A model generated the notes under the pieces. It made no database searches, had not been told where the DNA came from, and saw nothing but the letters and a program-made list of their open reading frames with translations. The position numbers and the translations under genes are program-made. From Phytophthora colocasiae (lineage: Eukaryota; Oomycota; Peronosporomycetes; Peronosporales; Peronosporaceae): a stretch of 64,000 bases of DNA. The stretch is taken from NCBI GenBank assembly GCA_018806915.1, contig JAGKQI010000040.1, forward strand, positions 372,001 to 436,000, given 5' to 3'. This document shows positions 54,251 to 62,871 of the stretch, piece after piece. The number at the start of each line of letters is the position of its first letter. Position 1 is the first letter of the stretch.

Positions 54251-55559
54251 AACCCTGGTTATACGACTACTGAAAAGTTGTTTTCAGAGTCGTACAACGT
54301 AGGTGAGCGTGCGGTACCTTGCGGTATACTCGTGGATTCGTTGGCTTCGGAAATATGACCCTCGCTGGAGTCTGAGAATGTATTTTGAATAGAAGTTGGC
54401 ATTCCCTTGGAGTCTGGTGTCGGAATTCAGGAAATCCTTCCATGAGGGTTCGGGAGTCGGAATCTCTGGAAACCAAATTGGTTTCCAGGAAGTCGGTAGT
54501 CGAAAAAAGACAAATCACCAGAGAAAAGTCTGTTATCGGTGTCTGAATATCACAAATCCAGAACCGAGACACTTGACTTTCAGAGATAAACAACAAATAT
54601 ACAGAGTTCAGGAATATACAAATATATACAGCCGTTCTTATTCTTTCTAGGCCCTCGAACGGTGGGCTAATACTCCAGGTCAACTAGGGACTTGTTACCA
54701 GACACCTGGTCTGTCTGGTATCCCTTTACGTTCGCGCACCACCCTCTGATATAGAGGGAAAATATAAACCAATACAATCGGCTAAATACAACAGTCTATC
54801 TTGCACTCTGAAAACGACACTCTAGTTTCCAGATCCTGTCCAAACGAGCAATATGAAATGGGCTACCGCTAGAGTCAAAACAAACGACCCAACTAGGATA
54901 TGGAATAGGCGGGTCCTTTCAGGTTTCTACGTTACCTGATCTCCATATAAGGGGATTGAAGTGGTGGAGATCACTGACACGATGCTATTTCCGATTTTCG
55001 AGCTACAGGTGGATGTTACGTTACGATATGACTGGTTTTATTGTGGGTTATGAGAGAGAGGGAGTTGGGACGCGGCCGCACCCGTGCGACATCTGTGGAA
55101 GATTGTGGAGCAACCTTCCCCTGACTGTAAAGGGGCCCAACGGACCAGAAGTGTACTTCAGAGTGTCCACAACTCTGGAAGTCAAATACACTCTGTCTGG
55201 TCACCGGAGTTTCCCCGACGATGAGTGCCTAATTCCTGGCGGAAAGTCTCTCAGAAGAACGTATCTCTGAGAGAACTCATCCCGTTACCGTCCAGCGCGA
55301 CGATTGATGGTTCAAGGATCCACATACTTACCCGCAGAAACCAAGTATCGCGCGCCGGACGCTCAAGATCTTCGTGTACGTTGTAGCATTCGTGCTCCGT
55401 ACTCTGATGTTCTACTCAAGACTCTGGTATCTCCAACTCTGAGTGACCAAGACTCTGAAAACCAAGTGATTTCAGACTCTGAAAACCAGGATACCAGACT
55501 CTGAAATCAACGAAGATTCAAGGCTATATTAAAACCAAGTGAACCCAAGTTCAAGTCAC
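54251..55559. other. Unassigned region, possible LTR or leader remnant
   Basis: No supported gene. It lies upstream of the gypsy gag remnant on the minus strand, so it may contain that element's leader or LTR. It holds a perfect palindrome with 11-bp arms at 54466-54488 (CTGGAAACCAA arms), a TGTTACCAGACACC stretch near 54690 and repeated ACTCTGAAAACCA words near 55450-55500. Confidence 0.3.
54466..54488. repeat. Perfect palindrome
   Basis: Arms CTGGAAACCAA and TTGGTTTCCAG surround one central base. No function is evident. Confidence 0.6.
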
Positions 55560-55944
55560 GCATTCAAGTGATGACTGACCTGCACATCCCCGTAATGACG
55601 TCTCTACCTGTCAACCCACCGAGATCGGCTGCACAGATTGCATACTGAGACCAAGTCAAGAATCCCAGATGCATACAAAGACCAAGAGACTGGGTAGTCC
55701 CAGTCCAGTACATCCCCGGGACGTTGAGAGCCAATGTGCCACATCCCCTTGTAAACGGGTCCCCAAGCTTCGGGCAATATCTTACCGTTCCGCTACGTAT
55801 GTGTCCTCTAGCACCGAGCTCCTGCAATGATCCATCGCATAATTCGCTAACCAGTCCGCCGTTTTGTTGAATCTCCTGTAATGATGTCTCCAGTTCCTTA
55901 CTTCGCTGACATGCTGTTCTGTACCAGTGTTGTAAGTGCTTCGC

Positions 55945-56705
55945 CTTGGACCCTATTCTGCTGACCATCATGCTCAAAATTAGCGCACTGTCCCCAACCA
56001 CTTGCATCCGCCAGCCCTGTGACTGGGCATGCGCCAGCAGCCGTTGCAACCCAATAAATTCAGCTACGTTGTTGGAGACACGCCGCGATCCATGTGCTGT
56101 CGCCGCCGCCTACAGTATGCTTGCCTCACCTGTGTTTTGATCACATTCGACAATGACGCTCCCACAGCCCGCGCGCCCGGGATTGCCGCGTGACCCACCA
56201 TCAAAAAAACCGATTCGCCTCTCACCCGGGTCAGTCACCTCCTCCCGCTTCTTCCAACGCTGGATGACATAACCAGCCACCTTCAACTTCACAGCGGGCT
56301 CTGCATTTAACGGGTATAATATCGATTGAACGCCTCCCATACTTCCACCTGCAGCCGCCTCACCGCCCCTTCTAGCGTAACCGTACGCCCGACAAGCCCA
56401 TTCTGCCTCTCTACGTTGTACTTCGGCAATCTGGAGATATTTGAAGTATCTCCAGATTGCCGTCAACTCACTGCACAGCCTAAAGACCACATTTCACCCG
56501 CCGTACGGGTCAGCTGGTCCCATCTCTCTTTGCAATCATCCGTACCTTGTCGAACCAGCCACCTCGGTAGTCGTGGTAGCCGGTATCCAAAAATCGCTTT
56601 TCTCTGGCGCCCTCCCTGCGAGCACCCACCCCCATTTGAGTCCCCAGTTCAGAAGTAAGGCGTTCCAAAACGCCTGCGCTGCCGGGCAGTTCCACGCAGT
56701 TTGCT
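55945..56705 (-). pseudogene. LINE D: zinc-knuckle end and RNase H domain remnant
   Basis: The minus strand starts with WNCPAAQAFWNALLLNWGLK, the Cys-rich end typical of LINE polyproteins. The following frame (56490-56110) reaches IGFFDGGSRGNPGRAGCGSV, where the Asp and the Gly-rich turn are the RNase HI signature, and the next has MQVVGDSALILSMM with the second conserved Asp. Frame changes near 56510 and 56105 break it. The 5' part is missing, and the Tc1/mariner element lies just beyond. Frames below 55945 are less certain. Confidence 0.7.
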
Positions 56706-56940
56706 AGCTGTTTTTACAATAAGCTAATTGCGAACACGTAGGGAATGATAAAGCCATACAGGACTGCCATTAGCAAGCGGAAAGTGTGCGTGTAGACGTA
56801 GTCGTTGCAAGCGTGGCGCCAGTGCTCATGCAAGCATCATTTGTTACCTTCTTTTTATCCAATCAGAGTATCCTTCCAGATTTTTTGTTTTGCTCCAGGA
56901 TATCGGCCAATCAGATCGAAAGGCGCATGATGTGCCCTTA

Positions 56941-56968
56941 CAGCGGGTGGAAAAAGTTTACGCCCACC
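56941..56968 (+). repeat. Tc1/mariner left TIR
   Basis: 28 bp, exact inverted copy of 61605-61632, preceded by TA. Confidence 0.92.
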
Positions 56969-57037
56969 AGGATATGACGTGATTTTGTATTGAAGTAAGT
57001 TACCATACTGAAATCAAGTCAAAAGTAGTGTCCGGTC

Positions 57038-58069
57038 TCAGTATTTAGTATGCCCCCCAAGGCAAGCACGCACATTCTCAAGTCGCTTCGGCATCGACAG
57101 AACACAGTCTTCTACCACCTTGTCATCAATGCTAGTCCAGATATGCCGCAACTTTACCTTTAAGTCATCAATCGACGTTGCTGGGGTGCGATTCAGCTCT
57201 CGCTTCATGATGAACCATAGATTTTCTATGGGATTAAGATCCGGGCTCTGCGGAGGATGCGCCAACGAAATTAGCTGTAATTCTCGCAGGCAGACAGCAG
57301 TAGCTTTAGCACTGTGGGCTGGTGCATTATCCTGCACGAATAACGTCTCACCCGACAGACCAAGTAACTGCTTGGTGATAGGAATCTCCTGGCGAAGAAT
57401 TCCCCGGTAGTAATCTCCAGTGACTGATTGCTCACAAAAGTGTAGCGTTCCCACACCGTCTCCCGTAATGGAGCTCCACACCATCAGCGACTTCCTGCTG
57501 GACTTGAACGTAGGCTTAACACATTTTGGATCAAAAGCCTCGTGAGGTCGTCGCCAAACCGACACTCGCCCTGACGTGCCATGCATCTCAATGCACGCCT
57601 CGTCGCTAAACATCACCCTCTTCCACCAGAATGGCGTCATCCTGCCGAAGCGTCTAGCATAGGCGAGACGAAGGCGACGATGTCTAGGACTTAGGTAGGG
57701 TTTCTTACGTGCGGAACGACCATTAAGCCCGGCAACTTGAATGCGATCCCTCACCATATCGCTTAATACACCCCGACCGATATCCTTGGACACCTGAGCT
57801 GCCAGCTTCTCTGCGCTGATGAAGCGGTTCTTTTCGACCTCTCTCACGATGCGACGGTCGAGACGGACGTCAGTGAGCCGAGGGCGACCGGAGCGTCCCA
57901 AGATCTGAGTATGCCCGTGCTTTTTGAAGCCAGCAATGATGGTACGAACACTCCATCTTGGCATTTCTAGCTCGCTGCTAATTTTTCTTTGGCTAAGACC
58001 CGTCTGCCATTCCTTCACAACTCGGGTGCGGAGGTCTTGCGAATACTGACGCCTATATGTTCGTGTCAT
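57038..58069 (-). CDS. Tc1/mariner transposase (DD34E), intact
   Basis: The preferred start is ATG 58069 (MTRTYRRQYSQDLRTRVVKE), giving 343 residues; an upstream in-frame ATG at 58183 adds 38 poorly structured residues. The N-terminus holds two helix-turn-helix units (LSQRKISSELEMPRWSVRTI, then the GRPRLTD AT-hook-like linker). The catalytic residues lie in MFSDEACI, FVQDNAPAHSAK and PDLNPIENLW, with 34 residues between the second Asp and the Glu. It cuts and pastes at TA. The frame is uninterrupted and lies 70 bp inside the left TIR. LINE E is inserted upstream of the start, which may affect expression. Confidence 0.9.
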   Translation of the reverse strand: MTRTYRRQYSQDLRTRVVKEWQTGLSQRKISSELEMPRWSVRTIIAGFKKHGHTQILGRSGRPRLTDVRLDRRIVREVEKNRFISAEKLAAQVSKDIGRGVLSDMVRDRIQVAGLNGRSARKKPYLSPRHRRLRLAYARRFGRMTPFWWKRVMFSDEACIEMHGTSGRVSVWRRPHEAFDPKCVKPTFKSSRKSLMVWSSITGDGVGTLHFCEQSVTGDYYRGILRQEIPITKQLLGLSGETLFVQDNAPAHSAKATAVCLRELQLISLAHPPQSPDLNPIENLWFIMKRELNRTPATSIDDLKVKLRHIWTSIDDKVVEDCVLSMPKRLENVRACLGGHTKY

Positions 58070-58377
58070 CGCTGGTAACTGCAGAAGTGAGCGTATCGAA
58101 GCAGGGAGGACTGCTGCGGGCGCTGGTGGCCAAGGAGTTTTGCGGTCTAAGACTTTTACTTCATTTTTGTATGAACGTTGCACAGAAGGTGCGCAACTGA
58201 AGCGGACTACTAAATTTGTGGAGGGTAATTGGCGGAATTCTAAGCAAACGCACCAATCCGGATAGAGCGAACTCAGAAGAGAAAACGTTTGTGTATCGAG
58301 CAGTGCCAGTTTCGTTTAAATTGAGCTAGTATTGAAGTCACAGTGAGCCGATTCATATCAACTTCTATATCCCGGTA

Positions 58378-61300
58378 GTAGTAGTAGTAGTATTCGCTTT
58401 TCGCGGTGGTTACACGTCTACAGGTCTAACTGAGAGTCATTCTAGCTAGCCTCCTGCAGAGTGTAGCGTTCGCATGCGTCGAATCTTGGTCTCTCTCTAA
58501 ATCAGTTGGGGTGTAAGCAAGTAGAGACCGAGTAAGTCTCTTCCAGCCCGCTCTGTCTTGGGCACAACAGCGGAGAAGTGTTAGGTCAGCAGCACGCAAG
58601 AGGCGATTTCCATCGGGGAGTTTACGTCGAGAATCACGGGGAGGGTGGTGCGGGGTAGTCCAGGGAATTTCTTCAGCTCGCTTGGTTGGAAGTAGTCGGC
58701 CATGTACTTGTTAGCTGGGATGTTATCCGGGCGTCGCAAGATGTGACCAAACAGCCTCCAACGTTGGCGGAGGAGATGGTAGCGGAGTGGTTCGGTTCCA
58801 GTGCGGTCGTAGAGTTCGTGGTTTGCGATTGTTTTCGGGTAGGCAATTCCAATAACTTGTCGTAGTTGTTTGCGGTGAAAACTTTCGAGTCCTGCGAGGT
58901 CAGCGGCGGTGAGCGCCCACGTCCCGCAATTATAGAGCAGGATGGGCAGCACATAGCAGTTGTAGAGGCGAACGCGTGTCTCCTCCGAGACTTTAGATCG
59001 CCGGACCCAGAGCACCCACATGCGATGCAGGGCTGCTGCTGCGAGGTTCTTGCGTCTTGAGATATCTTCAGCGTCCCCCAGGAGGGACCCGAGTTTGCGG
59101 GTTGTGCGCCACGCCTCGCGCTTGGCTCGTTGTGTGCGGTTTTTCGGGGCGTTCAGGCTGCGCTTGATGCGTGTTAGTTCCGTCTTCGAGGTGTTCATTT
59201 GGAGAGACCATCGAGCCAGAATGGCCGGGGCCTCGGACTTGATTTTCGCAACGGTGGCTCGGTGTCGGCAGATAAAGTCGGCGTCATCGGCGTAGGCGAT
59301 CATATCGTCTAGGATGGATCGCGGGATGTCGATGGAGCTGGCAAGGTCGCGGAGAGCTGCTTCTAAATATACAACAAAAAGCACGGGTGAGAGTGAGTCG
59401 CCTTGCGGGGTACCTGTGTTACTCGTGAACGGGGAGAGGACATGGTGACCAGCCCTGAGCGCGAGTGTTGTGTCTTGGAGTAGTAGGCGGATGAGGCGGA
59501 TTTCGTCGTCGTTAAGAAACGTCCTGAGCACGGCGAGGAGTTTGTCGCGGTCGATTGTATCGAAAGCGCGTGTCATGTCAATACCGAGGATGTAGAACTT
59601 CTCAGGGTAAAGTTGTGCACGCGCTGCAATCCATCTGTGAGCCCATACTGCGTCTGCAGTGCTGCGACTTGGGCGAAATCCGCTTTGATAAGGAGAGAGA
59701 AATGCTTCGACCTTCCATGAAATGCGCTTGAGTGTGACAAGCGAGATAGCTTTCCGGATGCTATTTAACAGCACGATTGGTCGTAGGCTGGAACAATGAC
59801 CTGCCGGCTTGTTGGGCTTCGGCAGTCCGAGTAGTATTCCTTCTCCGAGATGGATATGGTCTCCGGTTTCGAATCCGTGGTTCAGGAGGTCAGCGAGAGG
59901 CTGAGCCAGTGTGGTTGCGCCATACTTCAGTAGTTCTGCAGGGATGTCGTCGGGGCCAGTAGCGCGACCATTGCGCAGTCTGGCGAAGGCGGCTTGAAGT
60001 TCGTCTGCGGTGACCGGGTTGTCGAGGGGGCGTCGGGCTTGATCGGCTTGGACTGGATCCCTGGTCCGGTCGGTAAACTGTGCTTGAAAGTGTTGTCGTA
60101 TTTGCCTACTTGCTTGCTTGCGGTTGAGAATATATTTGCCTAATGAGTCACAAAGAGATGTTAGTGGTGCACGTCGCCTAAAGAGGGTCCGTGTAGCGTG
60201 GAACATCTTGACGGAGTCGCTGCAGTTTTCGATGTCTGCAACGCGGGCATCGAGGGCTTCGTTGGCAAGTCCTTTGCAACGTTCTCTAATTTGATGTAGA
60301 AGTTGGTTGCGTTGTTGTCGGAGCAGCTTGGTATCTTGGTCGGTGTCGTTGTAGATGCGGAGACGAAGTTGTCATTGCTCGTCAGATAGACTTGCCAGGA
60401 TTTGGTCTTGGACTTGAACGTGCGGTCGGTGTGGCAGATATCCCACTGTGTCGGCAGCTGCTGCGAGCGTGCAGTGGAGCGTGGACGTCCAGCGCTGATT
60501 ATTGGTTTCCATGTCGAGTAGGTCTTGATCAGCGAGTTCGGCAGCAAGTCGTATCGAGTATTGGGCTCGAAGGTCTAGACTGCGTGCGAGTTGTTGCGTA
60601 TCGAGGCGGGTTTCAGCGTGTTGGAGACGAACGCGGGCCTGATAACGGCGAAGCGCTTGACTGTCGTCAAAGTTGAAATCAAGGGTCACCAGTTTGTGGT
60701 CTGACGATGTGAGAGTCCCTCCCCAGGATTGAGCATCGAGGCATAGCGGTTTGTCGCGTTGAAGACAAAGTATGTAGTCGATCTGGTTGTAGATGCAGTG
60801 GTCTGCAACTCGTTTCGTCCAGGCCGTTAAGTGTCTTGCCTTCTTCTGGAATGCTGTATTAGTAAGGAAGAGGTGGTTAGCTGCACAAAATGATGCTAGG
60901 GCATGGCCATTGCGGTTGCGTCGGCCACGGCCCCAGTTTCCGAGGTAATCCTCGCCCTCGCGCCGCCGACCGATTTTCGCGTTGAAGTCGCCGAGGATAA
61001 GCGTGGTGTCTCTGCTGGGCAGTGAGCGGAAAGCTTCATGAAGGTCCTCGTAGAATTTGTCAACATCGGTAGTTGGGTATCCGCTGTGTGGCGCGTAACC
61101 TGTGATCACATTAACATGGCGGGCTCCATCGAACCGGAGTTGGAGGACTCCGACACGGTCCGAGTGCGCCCAACACTTATGGAGGTGCTCGCGGAGGTGG
61201 GAGGCAACGGCGAAGCCGATGCCATGGTGAGGGTTACCTGTGGGGAGCGTGAAAAGATGATACTTACCTATCCTCACCTCGCTTTGGTGGTCGATGCGCG

Positions 61301-61575
61301 TTTCCTGGAGTCCTAGAATATCGATCTTGTACGCTTCCAGGTCGCTCGGAAGTGTTCTCTCGCGCTTTAGCTGTGAGCCAATGGAATTGACATTGAACGT
61401 ACCTAGGCGGAGGGGTCGGCTGGCTTTGCTTACAGGGTGGTTAGATGGAGAGAGAGAGATGGATAGATTCGATATAGAGCGACAAATGCCCGAGAGCATC
61501 TGCCGGAAGCGTTGGGCAAGCATCATGCTCGCCTTCAGCTTCCCGGGAGGGCGTCACCCCAGCCCGAACCAGGAG
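58378..61575 (-). mobile_element. LINE E (RTE/CR1-like), near full-length
   Basis: A perfect 12-bp target duplication, TATATCCCGGTA, lies at 58366-58377 and 61576-61587. On the minus strand the copy begins about 50 bp before the endonuclease ATG and ends in a TAC microsatellite (GTAGTAGTAGTAGTA on the plus strand at 58378). It carries one long polyprotein. It is inserted in the 5' flank of the Tc1 transposase gene. Confidence 0.9.
58581..61526 (-). pseudogene. LINE E endonuclease-reverse transcriptase, one in-frame stop
   Basis: From ATG 61526: endonuclease motifs LRLGTFNVNSIG, ILGLQETRID, ITGYAPHSGY, LILGDFNAKIG, QIDYILCL and TSSDHKLVTLDF. A single TGA (60372-60374) follows, then the same frame runs on into RT: RNGRATGPDDIPAELLKYG, LPKPNKPAGHCSSLRPI, SGFRPSRSTADAV, DMTRAFDTIDR, NTGTPQGDSLSPVLF and IAYADDADF (catalytic YADD). 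Then comes the thumb, with YVLPILLYNCGTWAL, LESFHRKQLRQVIGI and LRQRWRLFGHILRR, to the stop at 58581. About 981 codons in total. Only the TGA prevents a complete product; read-through or sequencing error are alternatives. Confidence 0.85.
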
Positions 61576-61604
61576 TATATCCCGGTACATTTACTTAATG
61601 AATG

Positions 61605-61632
61605 GGTGGGCGTAAACTTTTTCCACCCGCTG
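61605..61632 (-). repeat. Tc1/mariner right TIR
   Basis: 28 bp, exact inverted copy of 56941-56968, followed by TA at 61633-61634. Confidence 0.92.
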
Positions 61633-61702
61633 TACTGTTGATGGCGGAGGTATCCTCGTGCTTCTTGCGAGATTTGAGGCATGGATGATCTTGCGATCTG
61701 TC

Positions 61703-61732
61703 TGTAAAAGGGCGCTTGAGGGCCCTTTTACA
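61703..61732. repeat. Hairpin upstream of the 61.9-kb effector
   Basis: Arms TGTAAAAGGGC and GCCCTTTTACA (11 bp, perfect) with an 8-base loop. It lies between the Tc1 element and the effector; role unknown. Confidence 0.55.
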
Positions 61733-61826
61733 AGACTTGTAATAGTCCATTGCTTCGCAGAAGGGTTAGCCTAGCGCAAGGCTATCTATCGATTTACTGC
61801 AGCACCAGTCATTCTCGAATTCTCCT

Positions 61827-61840
61827 GCTCATTACTTTAC
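61827..61840 (+). promoter_or_regulatory. Oomycete initiator of the 61.9-kb effector
   Basis: GCTCATTACTTTAC fits the oomycete initiator (GCTCATTYY core) and lies 21 bp before ATG 61861. It supports that ATG over the upstream in-frame one at 61750. Confidence 0.6.
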
Positions 61841-61860
61841 GACGTCTTCGTACTCCCGCC

Positions 61861-62268
61861 ATGCGCTTCAGCTTGTGTCTGCTACTTCTACATGTAGTCG
61901 CCTTTACTGCTGTCTGTACAGATGCGACACTCGTTGGCTCCACCCCAGACTCGAAGAAGATGGAAGTGAAGAAGGCGCTAAATCGACTCAGGAGAGTTCA
62001 CAAAGAGGAACGCATCGCCCCAGTTGCTGCGTACTATTACACGTACATGCTTCATTCATCACCGTCGACGTCAACTCAATCGTCCCAGATTCTACACGCA
62101 GTGGAAGACAACACACCACTACCGAAAGCAGCTAAGGCTGTCATCGCTGTCGTTAGCGTTGGTCTCATTACTGGGGCGATTATTGGTACCGTCATGCTTA
62201 CCAAGATGCTCAATAAGACCATTTTGTCAACGGGCTCGGACGCTCCTAAGTTACTGACAGATGACTAA
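61861..62268 (+). CDS. Small secreted NRLR-EER effector candidate with a membrane segment
   Basis: 135 residues. The start at 61861 is chosen because a signal peptide (MRFSLCLLLLHVVAFTAVCT) follows at once and an initiator lies just upstream; an in-frame ATG at 61750 would bury it. The mature part has NRLR at 41-44 and KEER at 48-51, a variant RxLR-EER layout, a Tyr-rich patch, a Ser/Thr-rich stretch and one transmembrane helix at about 92-113 rich in Val/Ile/Gly. It is paralogous to the pseudogene at 8191-7688 and has the same architecture as the QSLR protein at 20991-21356. A host-translocated, membrane-anchored effector is inferred from architecture. Confidence 0.7.
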   Translation: MRFSLCLLLLHVVAFTAVCTDATLVGSTPDSKKMEVKKALNRLRRVHKEERIAPVAAYYYTYMLHSSPSTSTQSSQILHAVEDNTPLPKAAKAVIAVVSVGLITGAIIGTVMLTKMLNKTILSTGSDAPKLLTDD

Positions 62269-62375
62269 GTACTACTCATAAGATAAATCATTCCCGTGTT
62301 AAACTTTGGATAAAGTCGATATCAACGACAAAACCTTATAACTTCTCAACAGTAAAAAAAATTCTTGAGTAATGT

Positions 62376-62689
62376 TGTGACGGGGGTCACACAGCACTTC
62401 ACACAGAGGAAGGCTTGGAGTATACAAACTCCTAGTGAACGGCAGTTCACTCGGTCCAAAGACTTGGGGAGACTAACTAAAGATTAGGTAGATTTAAGAC
62501 TGAATATATTATAGATACTTGTTAGCTTGGCCTGCAATACAAACTAAAAGATATCTATAGTGTAACCTATATAGAAGGTGATAGGTGGCTGCGGAGCCAC
62601 CTGCCACGTGTCACCATGATGTGTGACACACCAAATGTATCCACTTCGGAAGAGTGACTAAAGTCACTCTTCAATGTAACCCCGTTACA
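62376..62689 (-). repeat. LTR of a fourth, diverged gypsy element
   Basis: 314 bp from TGTGACGGGG to CCGTTACA. The inner end, TGTAACCCCGTTACA, is the same as in gypsy copies 1-3, and the next bases give a minus-strand polypurine tract (GTGGGGGAGGA), so this is the 3' LTR of a minus-oriented element. Both LTR ends are short palindromes (TGTGAC..GTCACA and TGTAAC..GTTACA). The element continues beyond 64000. Confidence 0.7.
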
Positions 62690-62871
62690 TCCTCCCCCAC
62701 TTAGATTCGACTCTCGTCCAATCAGAGAAGAGAGAAAATCCCTTTCACATTTCTCTCTTCAATGTCGAAATCGATCGACCTGCCGCCAGCTCTTATCGCT
62801 GCGGCTTCTGCTCTCACAGAGCACAGGGCGCACTGCCAACGCGTACCAGGCTTCCTTGGAAGCCCAGCAAC

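Larger units (their letters stand above)
56941..61632. mobile_element. Tc1/mariner element with perfect 28-bp TIRs, split by LINE E
   Basis: Perfect 28-bp inverted repeats at 56941-56968 and 61605-61632 begin CAGCGGGTGGAAAAAG and are flanked by TA (56939-56940 and 61633-61634). Inside are an intact Tc1-type transposase (minus) and LINE E with its own target duplication. Without LINE E the element is close to 1.5 kb, normal for this superfamily. Confidence 0.93.

Noticed and set aside
56990..58230. Possible second set of inverted repeats close to the Tc1 transposase (GTAGTGTCCGGTC-like at 57025 and CGGACTACT at 58203)
   Set aside because: The match is short and imperfect, and the perfect 28-bp TIRs with TA at 56941 and 61632 explain the element better.
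61750..61860. Upstream in-frame ATG for the 61.9-kb effector
   Set aside because: It would put 37 Arg/Leu-rich residues before the signal peptide, and the initiator at 61827-61840 lies downstream of it.
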